From: an uncultured Selenomonadales bacterium
GTDB lineage: Bacteria > Bacillota > Negativicutes > Acidaminococcales > Acidaminococcaceae
Assembly: GCA_900314855.1 (NCBI GenBank)
Contig: OMWZ01000009.1
Coordinates: 29,549-93,548, forward strand
Direction: 5' to 3'
DNA: 64,000 bases
Shown here in pieces: positions 49,387-57,101 of the stretch. Numbering within the stretch: the stretch's first letter is position 1; every line of letters begins with the position of its first letter. A program made the translations under genes and the position numbers. The notes under the pieces were generated by a model. It worked only from the letters and a program-made list of their open reading frames with translations. It was not told the DNA's origin and did no database searches.

Positions 49387-50226
49387 TTATTTTTCTTTCC
49401 AGCCGACATACGCCGAGCCTTTAAACTTCTCCTTGATGAACTGGGCGTTTTCCGGCGACTGGTAGGCCTCCTGGAAAATCTTCAGGCGCGGGTCCTTCAG
49501 CGTATCTTCGCGGACAGCGACAATGTTCACGTAGAGGGAATCGGCCGTTTCCTTGATAAGGGGATCCTTTTCCGGGTTCAGGCCGGCGTTCAGGGCGTAG
49601 GTCGTGTTGATGGCGGCGGCCGTCACGTCATCCAGGCTGCGGGGAATCGCCGCCGCTTCCAGTTCGACGAACTGGAAATGATGGGGATTGGCCGTAATGT
49701 CATGGACGGTCGTCAGGACATTCTTCGGGTCTTTGACCTGAATCAGGCCCTGGGCCGCCAGGACGAGCAGACTGCGGCCGCCGTTGGTCGGATCGTTCGG
49801 AATGGCGATCTTGGCGCCGTCCGGCAGGCTGTCGCCGGGTTTTAGTTTTTTCGAGTAGATGTTGATGGGGAACAAGGCCGTATTGAAGGCCTTGACGAGC
49901 TTAAAGGACGGTTCCTTCTTCAGCGTCGCCTTCAGGAACGGCTCATGCTGGAAGCTGTTCGCCCAAATCTCTCCTTGGGCCAGGGCCGTGTTGGGCGTCA
50001 CGAAGTCGCTGAATTCCTTGATTTCGATTTTCAGGCCCTTCTTGGCGGCAATCTTTTTCACGTTTTCCATGATCTGGGCATGCGGTCCCGGATTGACGCC
50101 GACGATCACGGGCTTATCCGTACCGGGGTTCCCCTGTTCCGCCTTTTTGTCGCCGCCGCAGCCGGCCGCAAAAATACTCAGGGCCGACAACGCGCCGGCC
50201 AGCGCATACTTCACATATTTGTTCAT
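49387..50226 (-). CDS. MetQ/NlpA-family lipoprotein paired with M20 amidohydrolase
   Basis: The 279-residue lipoprotein has lipobox FAAGC (lipidated Cys23). It shows VGVNPGPHAQIMENV, IKEFSDFVTPNTALAQGEIWANSFQHEPF, IPNDPTNGGRSLLVLAAQ and IPRSLDDVTAAAINTTYAL. It forms a two-gene unit with the downstream M20 enzyme, without permease or ATPase. It may use the MetNI pair encoded 3 kb away. AAGGAGG is well placed before the ATG. Confidence 0.88.
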   Translation of the reverse strand: MNKYVKYALAGALSALSIFAAGCGGDKKAEQGNPGTDKPVIVGVNPGPHAQIMENVKKIAAKKGLKIEIKEFSDFVTPNTALAQGEIWANSFQHEPFLKATLKKEPSFKLVKAFNTALFPINIYSKKLKPGDSLPDGAKIAIPNDPTNGGRSLLVLAAQGLIQVKDPKNVLTTVHDITANPHHFQFVELEAAAIPRSLDDVTAAAINTTYALNAGLNPEKDPLIKETADSLYVNIVAVREDTLKDPRLKIFQEAYQSPENAQFIKEKFKGSAYVGWKEK

Positions 50227-50270
50227 AAAGCTCCTCCTTCACGGGCGCCGCGCGCCGTTTTATGTTCTTT

Positions 50271-50299
50271 ATCGTATCATCGGGCCTGCCCGGACGCAA
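50271..50299 (-). promoter_or_regulatory. Predicted promoter of metQ-M20
   Basis: On the reverse strand TTGCGT (50299-50294), a 17-base spacer and TACGAT (50276-50271) lie 45 bases before the ATG. No T-box or riboswitch is seen in the leader. Confidence 0.5.
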
Positions 50300-50457
50300 G
50301 CCCGCCGGGCCGTTTTTCCACAACGTTTGAGCAGCTCCGTAACGAATGTTACATTTCCCCTTCGGGGAGCTGCCGTTTCCCTTCTTTCTTGCCAAGATGG
50401 CGGGAGTACTATACAATGGAACTGCATTTTGTGAGTGAGAAAGAAAGAAGGAGTCCC

Positions 50458-51189
50458 ATGCTTCACGAATTTTCCCGGACGGAATTGTTGTTCGGGCCGG
50501 AAAACCTGCAAAAGTTAAAAGCTGCCCGCGTTATCCTGTTCGGCGTCGGCGGCGTCGGCGGCTATGTGGCCGAAGCCCTGGCGCGCTCCGGCATCGGGCA
50601 TCTGACCCTGGTCGACCACGACACGGTGTCCCTGACGAACCTGAACCGCCAGATTGTGGCTTTGCGCAGCACGATTGGCCGGCCCAAGGTCGAAGTGATG
50701 GCGGAACGCATCCACGACATCACCCCGGACTGCGACGTCCAGGCCCTACAGTGCTTTTACCTGCCGGAAACACAAGACCGGTTCGACCTGTCCCAATACG
50801 ATTACGTCGTCGACGCCATCGACACGGTGGCGGCCAAAATCCAGCTCGTCGTGGCGGCGCGCCAGGCCGGTGTCCCTGTCATCAGCAGCATGGGAGCTGG
50901 CAACAAGATCGACCCCGGCGCCCTGCGCATCGCCGATCTGGCAAAGACCCGCGTCTGCCCCCTGGCGAAGGTCATGCGCAAGGAACTGCGGAAACGGGGC
51001 ATTGAGCACCTGAAAGTCGTCTACTCGACGGAAACGCCCCTGGTGCCCCTGGCCAGCCCGGAACACAAAGGCACGTCGCACCGCCCCGTGCCGGGCAGCA
51101 CCGCTTTTGTTCCCTCCGTGGCAGGCCTGCTGCTGGCCGGCGAAATCGTCCGCGATTTGACGGGCGTCCGGCCCCACTACTCGGCCTGA
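50458..51189 (+). CDS. tcdA: tRNA threonylcarbamoyladenosine dehydratase (TcdA/YgdL)
   Basis: This E1-like enzyme forms cyclic t6A at position 37 of ANN-decoding tRNAs. The 243-residue protein has the ThiF/MoeB nucleotide-binding start (RTELLFGPENLQKLKAARVILFGVGGVGG, about residues 6-33), LVDHDTVSLTNLNRQ, YDYVVDAIDTVAAK and the family-specific RIADLAKTRVCPLAKVMRKEL. The C-terminal SHRPVPGSTAFVPSVAGLLLAGEIVRDL is typical of TcdA. The ATG at 50458 has AAGAAGGAG 4 bases upstream. Confidence 0.93.
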   Translation: MLHEFSRTELLFGPENLQKLKAARVILFGVGGVGGYVAEALARSGIGHLTLVDHDTVSLTNLNRQIVALRSTIGRPKVEVMAERIHDITPDCDVQALQCFYLPETQDRFDLSQYDYVVDAIDTVAAKIQLVVAARQAGVPVISSMGAGNKIDPGALRIADLAKTRVCPLAKVMRKELRKRGIEHLKVVYSTETPLVPLASPEHKGTSHRPVPGSTAFVPSVAGLLLAGEIVRDLTGVRPHYSA

Positions 51190-51236
51190 CCCTGCCGCCG
51201 GTCCTCGTTTTCTCGCCGGGCCGGCCACAGGGGCAC

Positions 51237-51275
51237 AAAAAAAGCACCTTGCCGAAACAAGGTGCCCTGTTTTTT
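51237..51275. terminator. Bidirectional terminator between tcdA and the tRNA-like gene
   Basis: A perfect 8-bp stem (GCACCTTG with CAAGGTGC, 6-base loop) has seven As on its left and a T-run on its right. It ends tcdA on the plus strand, and on the minus strand directly follows the tRNA-like gene. Confidence 0.9.
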
Positions 51276-51276
51276 A

Positions 51277-51353
51277 TGGAGGCGGCGCCTGGATTTGAAC
51301 ACAGGGAATCGGGGTCTTGCGGACCCTCGCCTTAAACACTTGGCTACGCCGCC
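51277..51353 (-). tRNA. Degenerate tRNA-Cys-like gene (GCA anticodon)
   Basis: The 77-nt reverse-strand sequence has a perfect 7-bp acceptor stem (GGCGGCG with CGCCGCC), U73 and an encoded CCA. The layout, D stem (GCC/GGC) and GCA anticodon are those of tRNA-Cys. Several near-universal features are missing: position 33 is C instead of U, the D loop (AAGTGTTTAA) lacks the GG pair of bases, the top anticodon-stem pair is A-C, and the T stem has an extra U that disrupts it. A promoter and a terminator flank it closely, so it is probably transcribed. It may be a decaying copy or a tRNA-like RNA with a non-translational role. Confidence 0.65.
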
Positions 51354-51370
51354 GTATCAAGTACAGTTGT

Positions 51371-51399
51371 ATTATACATGACGGCTATGATTTTGGAAA
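51371..51399 (-). promoter_or_regulatory. Promoter of the tRNA-Cys-like gene
   Basis: On the reverse strand a perfect TATAAT (51376-51371) lies 17 bases from a weaker TTTCCA (51399-51394). The expected start point is about 10 bases before the tRNA 5' end. Confidence 0.75.
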
Positions 51400-51445
51400 G
51401 TGACTTCGTCACAAAAAGTCCAAAATATTGGAAAGGACGATTTTC

Positions 51446-52789
51446 ATGAATAACGATCTGACCCAGGGAAGCATGGTGAAAACACTCTTCGCCTTTTCCC
51501 TTCCCTACCTGGCCGCGGCTTTTCTGCAGGCATTCTACGGCCTGGCGGATTTGTTCATCATCGGCCAATACGAGGGGGCTTCCGCCATTACGGCCGTTTC
51601 CATCGGCAGTCAGGTCATGCACATGGTCACCGTCATGATTGTCGGGTTGTCCGTAGGCATCACCGTGTCCATCAGCCGCTCCCTCGGGGCCAGGCGCCCG
51701 GCGGAAGCGGCGCGGTATATCGGCAACGGCGCCCTGCTGTTCGTCGCCGGCGCCCTCGCGGCCACGCTGCTACTGGCCTTTCTGGCCCACCCTATCCTGG
51801 AGCTCCTGCAGACACCGGCCGAAGCCTATGACGACGCGTACCGATACCTGCTGACCTGTTTCCTCGGCCTTCCCCTCATTACGGCGTATAACGCCATCTC
51901 CAGCGTCCTCCGCGGACAGGGGGACTCGCGCAGCCCCATGGTTTTCGTCGCTATTGCAGGCCTCTTCAATATCGGCCTGGATGTGCTGTTCATCGGCCTC
52001 TTCCACTTGAGCGCCTTCGGCGCGGCCCTGGCCACGGTCCTGGCCCAGGGGGTCAGCGTCGTTCTCTCCCTGGCGGCCATCCGACGGTACCATCTGAGCC
52101 TGCCCGTCACCCGGGCCGACCTGGTGCCGGACAAGGAAAAGCTCGGGAACATCCTGCAGGTCGGCATGCCGATCTTATGCCAGGAAGGCTTCATCCAGGT
52201 CAGCTTCCTGGTCATCACGGTCATTGTCAACCTGCGCGGTGTTCTCGACGCGGCTGCCGTCGGCATCGGGGAAAAGCTGATTACGTTCCTTTTCCTCGTC
52301 CCGTCCTCCATGATGAGTTCCGTATCGGCCATTGCGGCGCAAAACGCCGGCGCCGGGCTCCACGAACGGAGCCGGCAGGTCCTGCGCTACGCCATTGCGA
52401 CTGGCGTCACTTACGGCCTGGCCGTCACGCTCTTTTTCTGGGCTGCGGCACCGAAGGTCATGGTGCTTTTCACGTCGGACACGGCCATTATCCTCAAAGG
52501 AAGCCAATACCTGTACTCGTACATCACGGACTGCCTCTTCGCGTCCATCCACTTTTGCTTCAGCGGCTTTTTCAGCGCCTACCGCAAGTCCCTCTACGCC
52601 TTCGCCCACAACGTGATTTCCATCCTCCTCGTGCGCATTCCCGGCTCCTGGCTGGCCTCGGCGTGGTTCCCGGACACCCTCCTGCCCCTGGGACTTGCCT
52701 CCCCCGCAGGGTCCCTGCTGTCCGCCATCATCTGCTGTTTTTTGTACCGCCGCTATTTTTCCCGTCTTTTTAACCGACAAGAACCTTAA
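51446..52789 (+). CDS. MATE-family efflux transporter
   Basis: The 447-residue protein has about 12 membrane helices and the MATE layout: N-terminal MVKTLFAFSLPYLAAAFLQ, LADLFIIGQYEG, RGQGDSRSPM in the loop after helix 4-5, and in the second half SFLVITVIVNLRGVLDAAAVGIGEKL and AAQNAGAGLHERSRQV. Such pumps export cationic drugs or metabolites with Na+ or H+. The ATG at 51446 has AAAGGA 8 bases upstream; a TTG further up lacks a better site. Its end overlaps the convergent barstar gene by 20 bases. Confidence 0.93.
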   Translation: MNNDLTQGSMVKTLFAFSLPYLAAAFLQAFYGLADLFIIGQYEGASAITAVSIGSQVMHMVTVMIVGLSVGITVSISRSLGARRPAEAARYIGNGALLFVAGALAATLLLAFLAHPILELLQTPAEAYDDAYRYLLTCFLGLPLITAYNAISSVLRGQGDSRSPMVFVAIAGLFNIGLDVLFIGLFHLSAFGAALATVLAQGVSVVLSLAAIRRYHLSLPVTRADLVPDKEKLGNILQVGMPILCQEGFIQVSFLVITVIVNLRGVLDAAAVGIGEKLITFLFLVPSSMMSSVSAIAAQNAGAGLHERSRQVLRYAIATGVTYGLAVTLFFWAAAPKVMVLFTSDTAIILKGSQYLYSYITDCLFASIHFCFSGFFSAYRKSLYAFAHNVISILLVRIPGSWLASAWFPDTLLPLGLASPAGSLLSAIICCFLYRRYFSRLFNRQEP

Positions 52790-53039
52790 GATTCGGGTTT
52801 TCCCCTGCCGTATCAAGGAAAATCTGGAGCAGGACGGCGCCGTAATCCCCCAAATAGGTATCCTCGACGATACATTCCGGCACGAGGACCTCGACAGGCT
52901 CTGCGATTTCGCCAAGGCAGTCGTGCAAGGCGTCCAGGTTTTCGCCATAGTAGACCGGAAAGTGGAACTGTTCTTTCAAATAACGGTGCGCCTCTTTCCG
53001 ATCATGGAACCGGGCGCTGTCCAATACAATACGTTTCAT
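52770..53039 (-). CDS. Barstar-family ribonuclease inhibitor
   Basis: The 89-residue protein has the barstar pattern: a strand-rich start, FHDRKEAHRYLKEQFHFPVYYGENLDALHDCLGEI region (residues 11-45), where the aspartates of LDALHDCL correspond to the barnase-contacting Asp35/Asp39 loop, and a C-terminal strand. It sits 9 bases after the barnase-like gene with AGGAGG before its ATG, so toxin and inhibitor are co-expressed. It protects the cell from its own nuclease. Confidence 0.93.
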   Translation of the reverse strand: MKRIVLDSARFHDRKEAHRYLKEQFHFPVYYGENLDALHDCLGEIAEPVEVLVPECIVEDTYLGDYGAVLLQIFLDTAGENPNLKVLVG

Positions 53040-53048
53040 CGCCGCCTC

Positions 53049-53549
53049 CTAGAACAACTGCACAAAATCCCGGTAATGGGATCCCGAATAATAGACGAGA
53101 CCATCGTTGGAGAAACAGATCCGTTTCTCGTTCCGGTTCCCTCGCACGTAGTCGATGTCACATTCCTTCCACACGCGGTCTTTCCGGTCCGGAAGCGTTT
53201 TTTCGTAGTTCCGGAAAAGATCCCCGCCGATGGATTTGCCCGGCGCGACTTTGTCGAGGGTTCCTTTTTGTTTCCAGCCCAGTTTCTGCGCCTGCGCCTT
53301 CGTGATGTAATTGGGCGGCAGGCTCTTGTACGCGTGGATATAAGCCGCCACATGGTCCTTGTCCGTGTATGCCCTGCCTTGTTCCACCGTCACCCGGACG
53401 CCCTGTTTCGTCGTCACCATCGTGCCCTGGGGCACGGCTGTCGTGGCCGCGGGCTGGCGGGCCGGCGCTGCGCCCTGTTTGCTGCCGCAACCCAAGACTA
53501 CGCTCAGGACGAAAAACAGGGACGCGGCAAATGCCAGAAATTTCTTCAA
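53049..53549 (-). CDS. Barnase-family ribonuclease with lipoprotein signal, TTG start
   Basis: The mature domain closely matches barnase: NYITKAQAQKLGW, VAPGKSIGGD and DIDYVRGNRNEKRI. The catalytic set is complete: Lys of NYITK (barnase K27), Glu of WKECDIDY (E73), Arg of GNRN and EKRI (R83, R87) and His of SGSHYRDF (H102). The N-terminus is a lipobox signal (VVLGC, Cys21) followed by a low-complexity linker of about 40 residues, so the nuclease should be tethered to the outside of a membrane. The start is a TTG at 53549, with GGAGGT 7 bases upstream; the GTG at 53558 overlaps that site. Length 166 residues. Confidence 0.9.
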   Translation of the reverse strand: MKKFLAFAASLFFVLSVVLGCGSKQGAAPARQPAATTAVPQGTMVTTKQGVRVTVEQGRAYTDKDHVAAYIHAYKSLPPNYITKAQAQKLGWKQKGTLDKVAPGKSIGGDLFRNYEKTLPDRKDRVWKECDIDYVRGNRNEKRICFSNDGLVYYSGSHYRDFVQLF

Positions 53550-53752
53550 GTCAAACACCTCCCCTTTTCAGTTATCCTTATTGTACCACAAGTCGTTTTT
53601 TCCCGAACCTGCGTGTTGTGATTTCCCCACGATGTGTTAAAATTTCTGGTAAAAGGAACGCTCCCTTTTTTCCGACCCTGTCCGCAATCCCACGCCGCGA
53701 ACCCCAGGCAGGCGCAGCCTGCCGTTTTCTTCTGGACGAATGGAGGTTTTAC

Positions 53753-54931
53753 ATGGAAAACAATACGCAGTTCCCCTTGACGCGTCCCGCCGCCCTGGCC
53801 CTGGCGCGGAAGTACGGGACCCCACTGCTGGTGCTCTCCCTGACGGAAATCGAACGCAATTACCGGCAGCTCCGGCAGTATCTGCCACAGGTCCGCGTCC
53901 ACTACGCCATCAAGGCCAATCCGGACAGGCATATCCTGGAGCGCATGATCTCCCTCGGTTCCTCCTTCGATGTCGCGTCGGACGGGGAAATCCGGCTGCT
54001 GCGCGATCTGGGCGTGCCGGGCAGCCGCATGATCTACGCCAACCCCGTAAAACCGCCCCGGGGGCTGGAAGCCTGCCGCGAGGCCGGGGTCCGCGCCATG
54101 ACCTTCGACAGCGCCGCGGAAATCGCGAAAATCGCCGCGGCCCTTCCCGGCGCGACCGTTCTCGTGCGTCTGTGCATCGACAACCGGAGCGCCCACGTCG
54201 ATTTGAACCGAAAGTTCGGCTGCCGTCCGGAGCAAGCCGTGGAACTGCTGTTGCAGGCGAAAGCCGCCGGTCTAGACGCGGCAGGCATCGCCTTCCATGT
54301 CGGCAGCCAGACCACCCAGTCCGACCCCTACCTGCGGGCTCTGGACACGGCGCGCCGTCTCTTTGACGAAGCGTCGGCCCAGGGACTCCCCCTGCGCGTC
54401 CTCGACATCGGCGGCGGCCTGCCCATTCCCGAACACCATGTGGCCTTCAACCTGGAAGCCCTGCTAGAGCAAATCCGGGCCCGGCTGGATGAAGACTTTC
54501 CCCACACGGAAATCTGGGCCGAGCCGGGGCGTTACCTCTGTGGCACCGCCGTCAACCTGCTCACGTCGGTCATCGGCGTGACGGAACGGAACGGCAGCCC
54601 CTGGTATTTCCTGGACGAAGGCCTGTACGGCACGTTTTCGGGCATCCTCTTCGACCAGTGGGACTTCCGGCTGCACACTTTCAAGACCGGTCCGCGCATA
54701 CCGGCGACCTTTGCCGGTCCCAGCTGCGATTCCCTGGACATCCTGTTCCGGGACCGCCTGACGGAGCCTCTGGAAGAAGGGGACGTGCTGCTCGTTCCGG
54801 ACTGCGGCGCCTATACCTCGGCGTCGGCCACCACGTTCAACGGGTTCCGCCGGGCGCCCTACCTGGTTTGGGAAGATGTAGCGGATACGTACGACGGCAG
54901 CCCGGAGGAACCTGCCAGGCAGGACGAATGA
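53753..54931 (+). CDS. Group III ornithine/lysine/diaminopimelate-type decarboxylase
   Basis: This PLP enzyme has the alanine-racemase-like fold. The PLP lysine is in VHYAIKANP (Lys54), followed by SLGSSFDVASDGEI; the HVGSQ motif, DIGGG glycine loop, EPGRY and the C-terminal DCGAYTSASATTFNGF are all present. The 392-residue length and pattern resemble ornithine/lysine decarboxylases of the Selenomonas type, where cadaverine or putrescine is linked to peptidoglycan to anchor the outer membrane. Whether this enzyme prefers lysine or ornithine cannot be told. GGAGG lies before the ATG. The tannase-like gene follows 28 bases later. Confidence 0.88.
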   Translation: MENNTQFPLTRPAALALARKYGTPLLVLSLTEIERNYRQLRQYLPQVRVHYAIKANPDRHILERMISLGSSFDVASDGEIRLLRDLGVPGSRMIYANPVKPPRGLEACREAGVRAMTFDSAAEIAKIAAALPGATVLVRLCIDNRSAHVDLNRKFGCRPEQAVELLLQAKAAGLDAAGIAFHVGSQTTQSDPYLRALDTARRLFDEASAQGLPLRVLDIGGGLPIPEHHVAFNLEALLEQIRARLDEDFPHTEIWAEPGRYLCGTAVNLLTSVIGVTERNGSPWYFLDEGLYGTFSGILFDQWDFRLHTFKTGPRIPATFAGPSCDSLDILFRDRLTEPLEEGDVLLVPDCGAYTSASATTFNGFRRAPYLVWEDVADTYDGSPEEPARQDE

Positions 54932-54959
54932 TACGAAGACAAAAGAAAGAGGGATTCCT

Positions 54960-57038
54960 ATGACTCAGCACAAGGTTTGGAAAAACGTCCTCGCGGCGCT
55001 GGCGCTGGCGGCGCTGCTGCAACCGGCCCTGCCGGCACGGGCTGCCGTGGAGCAGCGGGACGTGACGCATTCGCAGCCTCTCCCGATGGGGCGGTCCGCC
55101 GCGGCGGACCAGACCGCGGACCATTCCGCGGAGCAGAAACCCGTCGTGAACCAGTTCCTCCTCGAAGGCGAAGGCGCCCCGGCGTCGGAAACAGTCCGGA
55201 AGGAGCTGCCAACCTACACGGCGGCCGACAAAGCGGCGGAAAAGGAATTGGAACAGCTCAACCGAGCCTATGCCAAGGAACAGCTCCAGGCGCAGCGTGC
55301 CAAAATCAAGGCCCGGAAAGAGGCGGAGAAGCGACGGGACGAAGCACGGGACGCGCGGCAGACCTACCCGCTCGACTTCGACGCCGCCCGTTTCCAGAAG
55401 CGGTCCCTGCAGGTCAAAGGCCAGCCTATCGTCTTCCGCGCTTACGAAGGGCTGGTCTACACGGCCAAACCCTACGCGGCAGACTATGAACGGCTGAACG
55501 TCTACATTCCCGAAGCCTACTTCAAGGGCGGCTCGGTCCATGGCTACACGGCGGCCACGGCCCCCATTTTCCTGCCGAACGAGGTCGGTGACTACCTGCC
55601 GGGCCAGGCGGGCACCCCTTCCGAAACATCGCGCCATGGCGGGGCCAACGCCATCCTGCGCGCCTTAAGCCGGGGCTGCGTCGTCGTCGCGCCGGCCATC
55701 CGGGGCCGTACCCTGCAGGACAAGGACGGCCGTTACATTGGCAAAGCGCCGGCCCTGATCGTCGACTACAAGGCCGCCGTGCGCTATATCCGCTACAACC
55801 GGGGCAAAGGCCTCCTGCCTGCCGGCAACCCGGAACGCATCCTCGCGGCCGGTACCAGCGCCGGAGGGGCCCTGGCCTCCCTGCTCGGCGCTACGGGCAA
55901 CGCGCCAGACTACGAAGAGGATTTGCGGGACATCGGCGCCGCCCGGGAACGGGACGACGTATTCGCCGTCCAGGCCTACTGTCCCATTACGAACCTGGAC
56001 CACGCCGACATGGCCTACGAATGGATGTTCCACGGCGTTCCCCTGACTGTGGAACAGCGGCCCGGCGGGACGCCGGCGGAACAGACAAACCGTGCCGTCC
56101 GGAACGGCGCCGAAACAGAGGCGCCGGCAGCCGGGGACCCGGCCGCGCAAGATTCCCTCCGGAAGAGCTTCGCCACGTACTTGAACGACCTGGCCCTAAA
56201 AGACGACAGTGGGAATCTCCTGAACTTGTCCGAAGACGGGGAAGGCCTCTTCAAGGAATACCTCCAGGGCAAATACGTCGAAGCGGCCCAACAGGCCCTC
56301 GACAACGGTATCGACCTGGGGAACCAGGCCTGGCTCACTATTTCAGGCGGCCGCGTCATTTACGCCGACCTGGGTCTCTACGCCAGGACGGTGAAGCGCA
56401 TCAAGGGCACGCCGGCCTTTGACGCCTTCGATTTGGGCACGGGCGAAAACCAGGAATTCGGCAGCCCCGTGACGGACAAACGGCACTTTACGTGGTACAG
56501 CCTGCAGCAAAGCGGGGCCCTGCCCTTGCCGAAACAGGCCGAAGAAAAAGCGGAGGATGAACGCTTCGCCCTGGCCTGGCGCCGTGCCGAAGGCCAGCCG
56601 CGGGAACGGCTGGTCCTGCGCAAAGCGCAGATCGCCCGGGAAAAAGCCCAGGAAGCCCTGCCCCTGGCACAGTATCTGGCGGACAGCAAAACTATCAGGA
56701 TGCTGAACCCCATGGACTACATCGGCACACCGGACAGCACGGTGGCTCCGCACTGGCGCATCCGCCACGGTGTACGGGACCGCGACACGTCCCTGGCCAT
56801 CCCGGCCCTCCTGGCCCTGCGCCTGCAGAACGCAGGGGTCCGGACAGACTTCCGGGCCGTCTGGGGGTATGGTCACGATGGCGACTATGACCTGGATCAA
56901 CTCTTCGACTGGATGGATGCCGCCGTCCAGGAGGCCGACCAGGCGGAAGCGGACGGGGCGACAAAAAGAACGGTCGAGCAAGAGTACTTGATGGATTGGG
57001 TATACCCGGACGACGGGACACGCAAACAACAACAGTAG
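54960..57038 (+). CDS. Secreted tannase-family esterase
   Basis: The 692-residue protein has a signal peptide (cleavage near ARAAV, about residue 29). The C-terminal two thirds are an alpha/beta hydrolase of the bacterial tannase subtype: AGTSAGG (Ser300), the YCPITNLDHADMAYEW segment, and HWRIRHGVRDRDTSLAIPALLAL near residue 598 with the catalytic His. Tannases hydrolyse gallate esters. An N-terminal insertion of about 100 residues (residues 30-140) is charged and helical, with a coiled-coil-like KAAEKELEQLNRAYAKEQLQ stretch, which is unusual. AGAGGGA precedes the ATG. Confidence 0.85.
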   Translation: MTQHKVWKNVLAALALAALLQPALPARAAVEQRDVTHSQPLPMGRSAAADQTADHSAEQKPVVNQFLLEGEGAPASETVRKELPTYTAADKAAEKELEQLNRAYAKEQLQAQRAKIKARKEAEKRRDEARDARQTYPLDFDAARFQKRSLQVKGQPIVFRAYEGLVYTAKPYAADYERLNVYIPEAYFKGGSVHGYTAATAPIFLPNEVGDYLPGQAGTPSETSRHGGANAILRALSRGCVVVAPAIRGRTLQDKDGRYIGKAPALIVDYKAAVRYIRYNRGKGLLPAGNPERILAAGTSAGGALASLLGATGNAPDYEEDLRDIGAARERDDVFAVQAYCPITNLDHADMAYEWMFHGVPLTVEQRPGGTPAEQTNRAVRNGAETEAPAAGDPAAQDSLRKSFATYLNDLALKDDSGNLLNLSEDGEGLFKEYLQGKYVEAAQQALDNGIDLGNQAWLTISGGRVIYADLGLYARTVKRIKGTPAFDAFDLGTGENQEFGSPVTDKRHFTWYSLQQSGALPLPKQAEEKAEDERFALAWRRAEGQPRERLVLRKAQIAREKAQEALPLAQYLADSKTIRMLNPMDYIGTPDSTVAPHWRIRHGVRDRDTSLAIPALLALRLQNAGVRTDFRAVWGYGHDGDYDLDQLFDWMDAAVQEADQAEADGATKRTVEQEYLMDWVYPDDGTRKQQQ

Positions 57039-57053
57039 GTAGTACGCAAACAC

Positions 57054-57097
57054 AACCAGGCCCTCCTCTGCATAGGGAAAGGCCTGGTTTGTTTTTT
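57054..57097 (+). terminator. Terminator of the decarboxylase-tannase unit
   Basis: Stem AACCAGGCC with GGCCTGGTT, loop of 18 bases, then TGTTTTTT, 16 bases after the stop. Confidence 0.88.
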
Positions 57098-57101
57098 CGC
57101 T

